64,000 bases of DNA, taken from the NCBI RefSeq assembly GCF_029227915.1, contig NC_079889.1:1052001-1116000 (forward strand), written 5' to 3'. Source of the DNA: Hydractinia symbiolongicarpus. Its lineage: Eukaryota; Cnidaria; Hydrozoa; Anthoathecata; Hydractiniidae. Under the pieces are notes generated by a model. It saw nothing but the letters and a program-made list of their open reading frames with translations. It was not told where the DNA came from and did not search any database. A program made the translations under genes and the position numbers. Each line of letters begins with the position of its first letter. Position 1 is the first letter of the stretch. Below are positions 36,401-48,532 of the stretch, piece by piece.

Positions 36401-38562
36401 GTGTAACTACAATCCCGGACTTAATTTATGGGAAAAGAGGGCGGGATTTCATAGTTGGTTCCACAAGCAGTTATAAACACTGTTTCTACAAAAGACAAAG
36501 ACATTACGAACTTGTCAATGATTGCAAACAGACATCGCAAACAGACATCGCAAACGGACTTAGGACTTCGGATCTTAGATTATTTGGATAGTTTCAAATT
36601 CTTAATATATATTAATTTTTGCTGGCGACAGCACACCCCGTTTCCCCAAATTTTAGCACCTTAGCGGGCTGTCGTGTGGATTGCTCCTAAATGTGGACAT
36701 GACAGAAACTGCCAGTAGCGCATTTTAGACGTTATCTACCTGGCCTACACATCTCCCAAAGCGAAGCCTTTGCAGCCTGCCAGCTGCAGAGTTTTGACCC
36801 GTTCGAGAAATATCCAAAAATCGGCCTTTTCCAATAACATTATGTCCAGGATTGTAGAAGCTCATAAAAGTTTATTTAGAAAAGTTGATTAGAGAGGGGG
36901 CAAAGGTGAATCAGCACCACCTTCCTCCTCCATCCCCAAGCACGAAAAAGGTTATTTACAGATCAGTTTTCGTCACAAAGTTTTGGGTAAATTATGTTTA
37001 TTAAAGACATACGTTGGAAGATATTTTCAGGTTAGTGTGATTTTTTTTTCTATTTATGGAAGTGCTGTTCCGATTGGAAACATTTACATAACGGTTACTA
37101 GGAAGGAGTTTAAAAGTCATAAGTGGAATCATAAACAAACAAACTTCTCTTCTTGTATTGTGACTTTTTCTGTTGTAAAAAAACATTTTAAACGCCAACT
37201 ATGTCAGCAAAATTGAAGTAATAACTTTGGCAATCGTGGAGAAACAAAGAATGACAATTTTTTATGTGAAAATAGTATCTTGTTTGTTACACTTCATTTT
37301 CTCATAGCTTCGCCCTTTTTGTTTTAACCCTTCAGCACTATTCGTGCTGGCGTGAAGAGAATCTCGATGTAAATATTTTTCTTATGGCTGATATCTTTTG
37401 TGAAAGATGTGGCGCATAAAAATTAGGACAAAATCGCCATGATAGTGTTTTTATTATTCAAAGATCTAATTAACAACATCTCTGTTAACCATGTTGAGTT
37501 GAGGTCAAAGCGGCAGAAGCTGGGCAGAAACTGATGATATTGTGACGTAACACTAAAAATTATTTGAAAAACAAAAATTACGGGAAATGTATATTCATTG
37601 TGGTGAGAAATCTGATTCTAAAATGGTGAATGATTACAATTGATTTTTTGAAAAGGATAGGATAGAGTATATAGAGGACAGTGTTGACTTTAAGAAGGTT
37701 CAGTTATGATCTATAAGTTACTGGTTAAATGAAGCAACACACTCAACATTTAGGCACGAAAAGCACTTCCGCTCCCACTTTTTTGGAAATATACACTTAT
37801 TTTGCCAATTCTTTTAGTGTGTTGAACAGTTCAAGACACCCATTTTCTCAGCTCCAAACACACCGTTGTACTTTGGTTATTAAGTCGCCTTTTCTTTTAA
37901 AAGTTTTACATGATTCTGTATACTTAACGAAGAAATTAAAAGTGGTGGTTCCACAGCTTTAGCGCCATATTTAACGTTGATAACATGCAATCATCATTTG
38001 AATGTTTTAGCGGCGCTTTTAATCCATTCAAGTTCGGATTTTGTAAAGTAAATTAAAGTAGTATAATATTTGAAAAATAAATATAAATATGACGTAAATA
38101 TAATTCTAAAATGAATAATATTTTTCATTCTTTTTATTTGCGTTTGTTTCTATCTATTCTTTTCTTTACAATTGTTGTCATAAAATTGTTATTATTTGCG
38201 AAGATAATTAGTTTGTAATCAACAAACAAAAACAAAATTAAATAAATAAATACACGCAAATACAAACCACATTTGCAAAGAAAACACGATGTCCATGCAT
38301 TCTATGTTCGTCTCAAAATCTCAAAATTAAAATAAAATAATAAAAATAAAAACAACAAAAAGATTATTCCCCTGGCAAAATATCAATTTATTAAAAATCC
38401 ATAATGCAGACAAAACAACACAGGAAGCCTGCATGATAAAAATTTAAGACAGTTTAAAAGTTAGCATCTCGCGATTTTGCAACAATTGTCAATTGATAAA
38501 ACTTTGGCCAACATTGGCATGTAAAAGATTTATACCAGTTATTTCGTGAAGCAGTTAATGTA
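36401..38562. other. Intergenic stretch and probable 3' UTR
   Basis: It has a short tandem of a 13-bp word (GCAAACAGACATC, about 36524-36555) and otherwise AT-rich sequence. The part from about 38240 to 38562 probably belongs to the 3' UTR of the minus-strand gene ending at 38563; AATAAA on that strand is at 38387-38392. Confidence 0.45.
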
Positions 38563-38622
38563 TTAAAGACTTCTTCGTCTTTCTTCGATTTGTTCTGTTT
38601 CTACAGCATCGATGTCCTTAAT
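38563..38622 (-). CDS. Terminal exon of an unidentified minus-strand gene
   Basis: After a good acceptor (TTTTTCAG) the frame reads IKDIDAVETEQIEERRRSL and stops with TAA (38565-38563), followed about 170 nt later by AATAAA. The basic/acidic tail is typical of a real C-terminus. Upstream exons on this strand were not found with confidence between 38.6 and 48.8 kb; they may be separated by a long intron. The gene cannot be named. Confidence 0.4.
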   Translation of the reverse strand: MKDIDAVETEQIEERRRSL

Positions 38623-38765
38623 CTGAAAAAGACACAAACATTAATGACTAATTTTGAAACTTAGGAAAAACAATAAGAAAAGCTGCAAATGACCTTAACT
38701 AAAAATTTAACATATTTAAATTAAATGGCAGAAAATAGTTGCAAATAAAAGTGCAAATTCAATAA

Positions 38766-38880
38766 CTAGTTGATTGCCCGTAGATTAATCCACACCCGTC
38801 ATCTATTTACTATTTCGTGTGTCTCGCTAGTGTAGTTACAATTTTGCGTAACAGACGTATACGGGCATTATAACTTAGTT
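38766..38880 (+). repeat. ACTAGTTG interspersed repeat copy
   Basis: It starts AACTAGTTGATTGCCCGTAG, has TTTCGTGTGTCTCGCTA and TTTTGCGTAACAGACG, and ends TATACGGGCATTATAAC, as in the copies at 15336 and 54539. Confidence 0.65.
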
Positions 38881-39023
38881 TTGAAAGAAACACTGCTTAA
38901 ACTTGCGCCACAAAAATCAAAAACATCTATATTGTAAAAATTTTTTTTTTCCACAATGCAGTGCTTTGTAAATGACAAAAAGTGAAAAATAGAATTATTT
39001 ATCGAAATATTGAATTTTTTTTA

Positions 39024-39235
39024 GGCGGAAATACTGTAGTGGTAGCGCATTCGGCTTGTATTTATAAGGTTTTGGGTTCGAGTCTACACTCCGGCGCACT
39101 TTGTAGTGCTGTCAGCTTGTGTGACAGGCAAGCAAGTTACAGCAATGCGATACGTATCTCCAGCTGTAATGTAACATAGAAATCCCCAAGGACGCTGAAA
39201 CTTCCCGTCTTCTTACTCTAGCGACTACAAAGTCT
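39024..39235 (+). repeat. tRNA-derived SINE, family 1
   Basis: The head GGCGGAAATACTGTAGTGG has an A-box-like TAGTGGTAGCGCATTCGG and, about 40 bases on, a B-box GGGTTCGAGTC, followed by a non-tRNA body. The anticodon arm is degenerate, so this is not a functional tRNA gene. Confidence 0.55.
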
Positions 39236-39487
39236 ATTTTTGTTTCAATGGCGTATATTATAAGCAAATCGATAGTGTTGACATGGAGCCTACACTGGTT
39301 AATATTTTTGTGTCATTATAAAAAGATTTAGCTTAAAAATTGTCCGTCTAAATTTAAGCCGACCTTTTATAGGCGATATGTTGATGATTTTTTCATTTGA
39401 ATCACGTCAGCATGTTCAAAATTAAGAGTATATTAATTCCAGGCATCAGAATATTACATTTACGTTTGAGGAATATGTAATAAAATT

Positions 39488-39763
39488 TTGTCACGCTTGG
39501 ACGCTTGCGTCGTTCGTGAAGGTGATTTTTTGTCACTAACGTATATAGGAAACCAATACTTAGTGAAGTATATTACTAATTTTGCTAGTTTTCTACCCGT
39601 GGAATATAAACACGGTTTGTTTTTTCTTTTAAATTTGAAGGAGCCAGCGTCTCTTGCTCCTAAAACAGATTTAGTCCTTGTTTTACCGGTTTCAGGAAAG
39701 ATTTATTTACGAATCAGAACACGTATGTCCCGCTTGTTTAAGCAAAAAATAGCTGCATTGTGA
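39488..39763 (+). pseudogene. LINE C-terminal fragment
   Basis: The reading FASFLPVEYKHGLFFLL followed by LVLPVSGKIYLRIRTRMSRL resembles the post-RT C-terminal region of LINE ORF2 proteins (SFVPxxYKHGL ... VLPFLGxxSLxLRTRL). The segment between the two motifs is shorter than usual, so it is internally deleted. It starts at a non-ATG codon and is not a gene. Confidence 0.5.
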
Positions 39764-39984
39764 TGTTAAAATTACATTTTCTTTGAAGAGGACGCTAAGT
39801 AGATGCTTTTTTCTTTAAGGACAGAATAATCAAATCAATACGCCCCGGACTTGTTTACTGTTTGTTACTGTTACTGTAGTGGCTGCAACGCCACTTATTA
39901 TGGCAAACAAAACTTTATTTTAAAGTCTGTATATCTGAGCACCTAGGTATTTCCGAACTTACAAGTAAACGCGTTAAACTTGAT

Positions 39985-40075
39985 CTTCCGCCACTGCCGT
40001 TCTCAAAAATTTGATGTTTTTAATCACTCTCCCGCATCGTTTCACATCTTCACAGTACTTGCGGAAAAGTCTAAT
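39985..40075 (-). pseudogene. Open segment of unknown origin
   Basis: On the minus strand the segment reads LFRKYCEDVKRCGRVIKNIK and stops at QV-TAA. It is preceded by an AG but without a pyrimidine tract. It looks protein-like but is too short to assign. Confidence 0.2.
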
Positions 40076-40493
40076 GATTTTAAATCACTCTGATGGAGAG
40101 TTTATTAATTGAGTGTGACCGTCCTATTATAAAAAACACGGTAAAGTCTATGCTTTTAGAATTAAATTGATAGTTCTATTGTTACATTTTTTTACTTCTA
40201 TTGTTGGTATTTTATCTTACTGAGAAAAATATAAAAAGTGGATATGTCGTGGGTCATGTTTTTTTTCTTTCAATAACTTCGTTATGTGTTTAAATTTTGT
40301 AGAAATATTTCTCTTGAAATAGAGTTATGCTGTAAGTTTGAATTTATAATCTTAATACAAACAGAAGTTATTATTATGGGTTATAGAGATTTTGTAGGAA
40401 CGTGTGTCGACGATACAAACACACAAAACGATGTACAAATTAGCTCTATAACTACCATCCAGAAACGCTATCTGCTTGCATCGATAATATATT

Positions 40494-40600
40494 GCCGCAC
40501 GTAGTAAGTTCGCCTGTGGCTCCCAGTTCTTGGGACCGAGGATTGACCCCAGGCAATTTGTTAACGATACACAAACTAGCTCTACTTCTGTATGAAAATT
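40494..40600 (+). repeat. tRNA-derived SINE, family 2, plus-strand copy
   Basis: GCACGTAGTAAGTTCGCCTG, then TGGCTCCCAGTTCTTGGGAC and GAGGATTGACCCC correspond to A box, anticodon-arm-like hairpin and B box. The body continues TGTTAACGATACACAAAC. It matches the reverse-oriented copy at 46040-46155. Confidence 0.65.
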
Positions 40601-43039
40601 ATATTTGTTACTATCACATGTAAATATTATCTCGTGCTCTGACGTAACACAGTTTTTAGCAAACATCTAACCTAATTTTGTGATTTGATAAGCTACAAAG
40701 TGAGATTAAATACACAAGCAAATTGTAAGCAATATAAGAAATCAAACGCTACTCTGCAAAATAAAATTGCTATGTGACTGTTGTAGGGTAACTACAGGCT
40801 AAATTTCCTGAAATTTTTCCATAAAACAAATTTCTATGTCTCTAATTTCGCTAAACTAAGTTTTTTTGTACCCGAAGTTGTAATATATAAGTTTTGCAAA
40901 TTTACTAAAATTTCCAAGTAGACAGAAGACAAGGAAGACTTTTTTCGGAGTCGTGTTATTTTTTTGGTGAGTTTACATGTAAAGTTAAAAAGTAGTAATA
41001 ATGAGGATTGAAGAAAAACTATTTGTTCATTTAGTCTTTCTGGGGTTCGATTTCTATAACAACACGTGAAATTAATTTAAAATGCATGTGGTTGAGTCCA
41101 CCGAAATTGTCACCTTATTTACATTCTCCTTATTTTTTGCAAACCACGAATGTTAACCATTTATCTGTGCATGATAAATTATATAACATTTAAATAGCGC
41201 AATTAAAACTATTAGCTATTTCTTTGAAAACGAATCAACTTAGTTAATTCTCTTCTGGTGACAAGTATAAACAAGCAAAATTTGATCAACTTTTTTCTCG
41301 TTTTAGTTTCCGCGAAATTGAAAGACTTTCTTAGAAATTTTTTTATTCCTCTCACTGTGTTCAATATCTTAAAATGTCATCAATAAAATTTAAAAAATGA
41401 TGATCAAAGAAAAAATTCCGGAGTCAACCACCAGTTTTCTGTTAACATCTTTTAAATTGTGCTTGTCTATAAATTACATAGATGAAATGTGTATGTATAA
41501 ATTTTGTTAAAAGGATAAATATACAGGGGTCCAACATTAATAACTACACGTTGTTTTTTCAGAAGGTCTAAGCCTCAAAATAGCCTAGAAATAAACAACT
41601 TGTTTAGAAACCTTTATACCACAATTTCTAGAACACTACTGCCTCCTTCAAAACTGTTCCTGGCTGGACTGTGTAAGAAATCTTCTGGGAAGCAACATTG
41701 CCAGTATTTCAACGGCATTTACGTGTGCTTTCAAGAATAGTTTTGTGTGTGTTGAGTTAACTACTGACAAACACGGTACAAAGGCTAAATGTAGGGTTCA
41801 CAATATCTGTATTGTGTCGCTGCAAGAAGCAAAAGGTACACAAACAGCTAAGTATCTTGAGGGTCAAGAAGGTCCTTTACCCTTAGCAACCTAATGGCTA
41901 ACTTTAAAACTGAGGCCGCTTGTAATTGTTTTCGCATGAGGTATGGGGTAAGCTTTCGAAAATAAAAGCGTCACGTATTTGATGACGCAAAAGTAATAAA
42001 ACTTTTAACTGATTAAATAAAACTTCTCCACAGGGCTGCTTTTAGTAATTTCAATGCTGTTACTACGCTATTTTTCGAGAATATAAGGTACTTTCAGGAG
42101 AAATTGAGTAGTGCCTATTGTACCACACCGACTTAAACGCACCTGGTTTCTTTTCTCAATGCTGTTAAAAAACTTTTTTGTTAAAGGAAAAGTTGCGAAT
42201 TTCCAAAATTTTAGTCGGCTGTTTTGAAAATATGCAAACTGAAATTATTAATCTCTAATTTTGCCTGCGAAATGTCGATATAGACTCTAACTTATTTAAA
42301 AAAGCGTGTGCATAAATCTTGCAGCGCTACAACAACAGAAAAGTAACAAATCATTAGATGTAACCTTGGCGGAAGAAATACATTCCGTATTCTTTCCTCT
42401 AAGATGTGAAGTAGTCCGTAGAGTGAACACTCGTTAAATACATTGAGAAATCAGGTATGATTAAGATGAAACAGTAAGGAAAACTAACTCTATTCAGCAC
42501 TTAGAAATATTAATAACTAACAAAAAGTGCATACAAAGCAACAAAATTTCTACCATTGTTTAGAAAATGTTTAGAAAATGTTCTTACTTTATTTCTTAAG
42601 TTGTTATGATGGAAATTGCAAATAATAATACAGAAGGGAAACCTCTTCCCCTGGGCTTTTTCGGGGTTTTTTTACATTGGCACGGAACCTGAAAAAACCC
42701 CTAGCCCTGGATGATCACGACACAAGCTCTGCTCACATTTATAGTGTGGGCAGCGAAAATTATTATTCGTCTCGCTTTGCTGTCTTCTAGTACAATAAGT
42801 ACGCAAATAATCGAGAATTCCGCTAGTTAGCAAAACTACTACAGTGAGTTTAAATTTTAGCAAGTTTAAGCCGTGCCAGTAGCCTAAAAAGTTCATGCAT
42901 AACAACTAACTAGCTCTGCACCAGCACGAGGTAAGGAAAAACTAACCTGAATACTGACCACGCTGTTTGATTGGCTATTTCTCTTGTTCTTTCCTCATGT
43001 GATCATTGTCAGAAAGTCCTTTAATGTTTTGAGTTAAGT
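40601..43039. other. Non-coding stretch with one exon-like segment
   Basis: Mostly AT-rich. A possible exon lies at 41564-41741 and is listed separately. Nothing else is supported. Confidence 0.4.
41564..41741 (+). CDS. Possible terminal exon, unknown product
   Basis: Behind a strong acceptor (GTTGTTTTTTCAG) the frame reads RSKPQNSLEINNLFRNLYTT, contains PPSKLFLAGLCKKSSGKQ and ends at CFQE-TAG. A second overlapping frame is also open for about 95 codons, which can happen by chance or reflect a frameshifted relic. No domain recognised and no upstream exon found. Confidence 0.3.
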
Positions 43040-43340
43040 GCCTCCCTCGAATAAGCGCCCACCTGATAAAAGGGGGCGCCTAATCGAAAACTACCTTGAG
43101 AAACTGGGCGCTTATTTAAAAAAAATTTCTTATATCGAGAACCCGAGATAGACTAAACTTCATTTTGTTACATCTATTGTTCAATTTTATTTTTCAGGAA
43201 AAGCAAAGTTGAAAATTACTGTTGTCTTTAATTTGTGGGAAAATTTATAAGCGCCCAGCATTTTTAAGCGCCCCCCTCGATTAAGCGCCAATGCAAAAAA
43301 TCCAAAAATTTAATAAGCGCCCAGGGCGCTTGTTCGGATG
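43040..43340. mobile_element. MITE-like element with CGAATAAGCGCCC ends
   Basis: CGAATAAGCGCCC (43048-43060) is inverted as GGGCGCTTGTTCG (43324-43336), 12 of 13 bases. Further copies of the AAGCGCC word lie inside in both orientations. No coding capacity. Confidence 0.6.
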
Positions 43341-43489
43341 ACAAAGGTAATAAAAACAATCAACTAACTGTCTAGTTATTTGAGCTCCTACGTAGCGCTT
43401 TTTTTGCTTTTTTAACCGAGAGGACGCTTTATTTTAAAACAACTATTATTTAGAAAGTAATCGATTATTAACCCAGAAAGCGAAGGTAG

Positions 43490-43709
43490 TCTGGCAAAGA
43501 TAACGCATATCGTGAACTATGGAATAACAGCGACGCTACATTGGTTGTTGATGAAGAAACCTTTCAAGTTCATAGTCAAATTCTAGGGGCAGCATCTCCT
43601 GTATTTGACGATATTTTTAACTCCTCGAATTATAAGACGTGTAACATAACAGGAAAAAACAAATCAGCAGTCTTAGATGTGCTAGACATCATATATTCAG
43701 ACGAAATAA
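43490..43709 (+). CDS. Orphan BTB/POZ exon
   Basis: The open frame reads ELWNNSDATLVVDEETFQVH, then SQILGAASPVFDDIF and VLDVLDIIYSDEI, the first two-thirds of a BTB/POZ dimerisation domain (D-x-TLVV, F-x-VH, L-x-AASPVF and the later IY motif are visible). There is no in-frame ATG; a TAG precedes it, so the frame must come from splicing at GAAGGTAG (43489) if it is expressed. A plausible donor (A|GTGAGC) follows at 43710. The rest of the domain and any kelch, zinc finger or MATH partner were not found, so this may be an isolated exon of a dispersed gene or a decayed copy. Confidence 0.45.
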
Positions 43710-43744
43710 GTGAGCAGAGAGGTAGATATTTATGTTTGGTATGA

Positions 43745-45450
43745 AATAAGATTTTTAGGTGACAAAAAAAATGTTGGCATTTTGTCCATTAAAACATGCT
43801 TTTTATTTTAAGTAATTCTACTAAAACTTGCAAGACTGCTACGCAATTTAAGTACAAGTAATATCGCTGTAAAAAAAGCATAAGCAACACTTTATAAGTA
43901 ATACACCTTCCGAATTTCATAAATTATAATAATTATGACGTCATCCAAAATTTTATAATGATTCTGTGCTCTTCAAATAAGGATATTCAGATGGAATATT
44001 AAATTATCATGACAAAACTGAAGTTTTTAGAGCAATATAATATTCTGGTTGGATTTTATTTGAGATTTAAAGAAAATAATTATTTTGAAAACGAGGCTAT
44101 TCTTAAAAAGCTCGACTACATGAAGGGTGGGACCGTAGCTTTTAGCTCGGAATTGAGGCACTTAACGAATAAAAGTATTTATGAAATTAGATAATTTGTT
44201 CTACCTTTTGCTGAGGAACTCAGAGAGAAGAATCATTCTTAGTATTGACCTCTTTAATTGAGTTTGGCATAATTAGGAAATTTGTTAAAAGTCTATACAA
44301 GCTGAAATTTTTAGCAACTAGTAAACCGCAAGCCAGCCTCAAATGGACAAGTACAACTTTTTTCTTTTCTTTTTTATTAAGAGCTGTAAGTTTTGAAAAG
44401 ACAAGGCACAAAAAAGCTTATATAAGAACATGTTTACTTCACTGAGAATATTTAAGTTACAGTTATTTTCTTATTCACTTTCTTCAACCGAAAGTAATAG
44501 CCTACGAAATCTCTTCAAGACTTAGGACGCTATCAAAACTTTGAAAAGTGTAGTACAATATTTTTCTTTTTTTGAAGCAATATTAACGTCATTAAATCTA
44601 AAACAAGATGGCGTTTGTTGCTACAAATAGTTTTGACGATCAGCATTTTACAACGCTATAGATGTACAGTAAAGATAAATACAATACGAATAGAACTTAG
44701 GAAGAAAATGAATCAAAATGTTAAAAAACTGACACCGGTCCTAAAGGAATTAGTCTGTATTTATGAATCTGAGATCAGGCAGGCTAGTAAAGCAATGAAC
44801 AGCATATTTATGTCATAACTATCAAATTTTAAGGTTAAGAATTATATAGCTACATGGGGTAAAACAAAAAAAGGATTGGTAAAAATTGTACGAATCTTCT
44901 ACTCTTTCGGAGGGGAAAATTTTGACAATTCAAATACCAGGTCAAAAGCAAAGTTGCTTTTAATGAATTTAAGGTAATGATTTTAGTAGTAGCTAAAACA
45001 AAGCAATGACAGCTTCTGGTTTACTTAGATTATTGGGTTGATACGAAGTACCGTTATGAATTAATTTTGGGAATGTTAAAGGATTATCAGATTAATTCTG
45101 TTCAAAGATTCGCTGATTATGCTCTTGGCGAGAAACTAATAGTTTATCGCTCTTCCAGTTGGCAGAGAAAATTAACCTTAAGTTAACTTCTAACAAATGC
45201 TGTGAATATTTATCGAAATCAAAAGTTAAAGAGGACTTTTCTGGTTTATCAACAAGTGGTATTTCTCCAGATGCAAGGTTAAAAATACTGACAGCAAAAC
45301 TAAACAGTGCTCCAGGTGTCACAATAAAGCAACATGCACTCATTTAAAACCGATGGAAGTTAAAGGACCAGACCAAGCCATAATTTTAGCCCTTTTGAAT
45401 CAATGGATAACTAAATAACTGCTAATTGTATTGTTTTTTAGTCATATTTA
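43745..45450 (+). pseudogene. Decayed protein-like segments, possibly one lost gene
   Basis: Several short same-strand open segments lie here without a joining frame: a start-like MAFVATNSFDDQHF near 44608, LRKKMNQNVKKLTPVLKELV near 44695, KYRYELILGMLKDYQINSVQ near 45040, and SGLSTSGISPDARLKILTAK near 45235. The third vaguely resembles the helix-turn-helix part before the integrase core of transposon-derived proteins common in cnidarians. I treat them as relics with unknown origin. Confidence 0.25.
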
Positions 45451-48400
45451 ACTCCCTTTTTAGCTTTGGGAATAATCATTTTAAGTCATCTCTTTTTGTT
45501 TGTAAAACGGTGGTACGTGGCTACCATGGTGGATGCATGTTCCATGTTTTATAAAAGTTTTGTTTACATTTTGAATTAGCTAGAATACTTCACGTGATAT
45601 AACAAAGTGATTTTATTAGCAAGGAATTCTACTGTGTGCTAATTAAATTTGCCGTAACAAATGCTTTGTTATAATTTTTTGTGCAAGTTAAGTCACGGCC
45701 AATTAACGTTGTAATATTATTATAAAGAAATAAACAAAAACAAATTATGTCACGAAGAAATATATATTTTAAGACGAAAGTGGATTTTTCTTTTGTTGAC
45801 TATTTCATTCTGTGAATTTATATTTTTATAAAAGCATCTGAATTTTAGCTAGATGTGATGATAATATTCTTTTTATTGAGTTCTTAACTGAACAATCTAT
45901 AAAAGCATAGATTATTGTCAAATTTAGCTTTTTAAAAAGCTATTTGAAACAGAACCCTCTTTCATTTAAGCTGACACTTGGCCAAAAGTTAAGAATACAT
46001 CAAGACCATATTAATAGCAACTATATGCTAATTCATATTGAAGAAGAACTACTTTGTTCATCACTAACATACTGCCAAGCAGCGAGCGGGATTCGATCCG
46101 CGTTCCCCAGAACTGGGAGCCGCAGACGAACCCACTACACTACGTGCGGGTCCTACTCTTCCGTTTTTTACTTGTAACTTTTGTTTGCCTGGCTTATTTT
46201 GCCTAACTTTTTTAGTTGATTTAGCGAAAAAAAAATTGTGCCCTCAACACGTGGACAGATACGCCTATTTTTCTAAGATCCCCTATGCAAAAATTAGTTA
46301 TGAATTTTTTTTTTAAATGTTAAACGGATTTTACGATATGTTAACAATATTTTAGAATTATGTTATATTGTGTGGTGTTCACTCATTTATTACGCCTTTA
46401 CATATTATTTTGCCTCGTGTGGGCGAAAGTTACGCCCGTATTTTGCGGTAAATGTCTTTTTATATGTTTGTCACTCCATTAACAGTTTTAGCACATTTGG
46501 CACTCTATTACATAAGTATTGGCCTAAATAACATTAAAACACAAACGTTCTAAGTATTATATAAAAACTTTTTTGAAATTTCGATGGTCGACATAAAATA
46601 ATAAGATAATAATAAATATAGTTATTTTAGCGCCTCAATAAAATAATAGATTGACCTGCAATGAAAATTAGAAGACTAAAGCCACAATATTTTAGGTTGA
46701 AAAAATGTGCAATTTGATCTTTTACTTCATATTTGCAAATTATATACTCAAGAAAATTAAAAGCCAACAATTTTAAAAATTTTGCTGACGTCAGCAATTT
46801 ATCACATGACCAAAACTAAAGATTTTTTTGCCACTTTAATTAATTTATGCCCGTTAATATTTGTGGCAAATATTTTTTAAAATAAGCAAGTAGAGCTTAA
46901 GTGGTCACAAAAGCTATAGGTTGTGTCTGATAGATAACACGTCGTTTGTTTAACTTACTTTTAGGCAGATGTACGTCGTTCGGCTGTTACAGTATTTTAA
47001 AGAATTATTAGTTGCGATTAATACGGTTTTACATTTTATTTACTTCACAAATTTTAGGGCACTATGATGTTTGTTATTTAACTTAAGAATTTAAGGTGAG
47101 TGAAATGTGTTTAGATTAGGTAAAAGGATCTGTCTAAAAAGCAAACATTCTACGCAGAACTCGTATACCTTTACGAATATCATAAAACAATGCAGCAACC
47201 AGAAGTTTTTTTTACATTGTAGTATGTGTAAAGTTTAATAAACAACGTAAAGGATTTTCGTTAAAAAAGTAAAAACAGCGAAGGAGAAAGAAGGCTTGAC
47301 ATTAGGAAAAAAGTATTGTATTATAAACTTCCCCTCCTGTAATAGTATTTTCAGTAGAATTGGATATCTCATCGCTGTTTTACACAAACAATGTGTGGGT
47401 AGCTAACTACAATCATATTCATAATAGTTTTAGAAAAACCACTCGCCACCACCCCTCCTCCCCCCACTCTTCAGTGTCGGCTGGAGGTCTTTTTCAGAGT
47501 CGCTAGCAGTATTGTGGGGCACAGATCCACACCAAATCAACACTGGCTGTAGGGGGAGAGGAGGCAAACTCTGAAAAAAGCCTCAAAAGCCGATTTTCGA
47601 ATAACTTTTGAACATGATTGTAGCTATGTCGAAGAAACTTCGAAGAATCTGTTTACTTTAATTGTGAAACTTAACATTGTCGTTGTTTCTTTCATGGAAT
47701 ATTTTTTAGTTGGAAGTAGGCGTAAAACTATTTCCAATTCCTTTCGAAATATATTTTGCACTTGTTTACGTTTTAAGCTACCGCTTGTCTTCGCGACGGG
47801 TAGTAGCGGCTAGTCCACAAGTGTGTTGAGCCAGTCAGGATGCCTCAAAAAAACATATTGCCCACTAGCAAAATCCAGTCATGTGAATTTGTTTGTGAGT
47901 GAAACTGTTTAGACTCTGTTAATCTTGAGTCTATTGATCACTGTGATGTCGGAGCTGAGTTTATATGTGTGAAAGTTATTTTGATTGGTTGATGTTGTAT
48001 ATATTGTTTTTATTATTAATGTGATTGGCTAGTTCTTCTTCTGTATTGTTATGTAAATTTGTTGACGCGTGGTTGTATTTTGACTTTATGTTTTTTTAAA
48101 AGAAAGCCAGTTGGCAATTTTGAACGAACCAAGTGCGTCCGTTTTCTCCGGGTCCTTTTATAAATTTTATATTTTAATTCTCAGTTATTAAAATATGTAT
48201 ACACAGTCAACAAATTCTAGTATTGACGCAACCTGGAAAGGTAGCGTGCTGTAAATTTGGTGACAAAAGTAAATATATAGCTACTCTGGCTGACGTGTTT
48301 TCGTTCTTTTACTGTCACCACTAACTAGCACACTAAGCACGTGATCTGACATTCAACAAGATGCCCTGTCACGTGGTAATAATATATTCGTAATCGCTTG

Positions 48401-48532
48401 ACGGAAGTTTAATAAAACTAATTTTGTTTACAACCCAGAAAATAAAACTCTTAATAATGGAATTCCAACAAAAGAAGAAGAAGTATTACAATTTTAATGA
48501 TATGTGAAGCTAACCTCATTATCTTTTAATAG
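45451..48532. other. Non-coding stretch with a SINE
   Basis: AT-rich apart from a SINE (46040-46155) and a C-rich patch at 47440-47470. Open frames are short and random. No gene supported. Confidence 0.45.
46040..46155 (-). repeat. tRNA-derived SINE, family 2, minus-strand copy
   Basis: Read on the minus strand: GGACCCGCACGTAGTGTAGT, GGCTCCCAGTTCTGGGGAAC, then B box GGATCGAATCCC, followed by TGTTAGTGATGAACAAAGTA. It matches the copy at 40494 in both head and body. It is longer and better preserved, but the anticodon arm does not form a standard seven-base loop. Confidence 0.7.

Noticed and set aside
36328-36591. 87-codon plus-strand gene
   Set aside because: Begins within the MITE's internal repeats and runs past its end.
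39024-39100. Functional tRNA gene
   Set aside because: A and B boxes are present but the anticodon arm is degenerate and the sequence continues into a SINE body.
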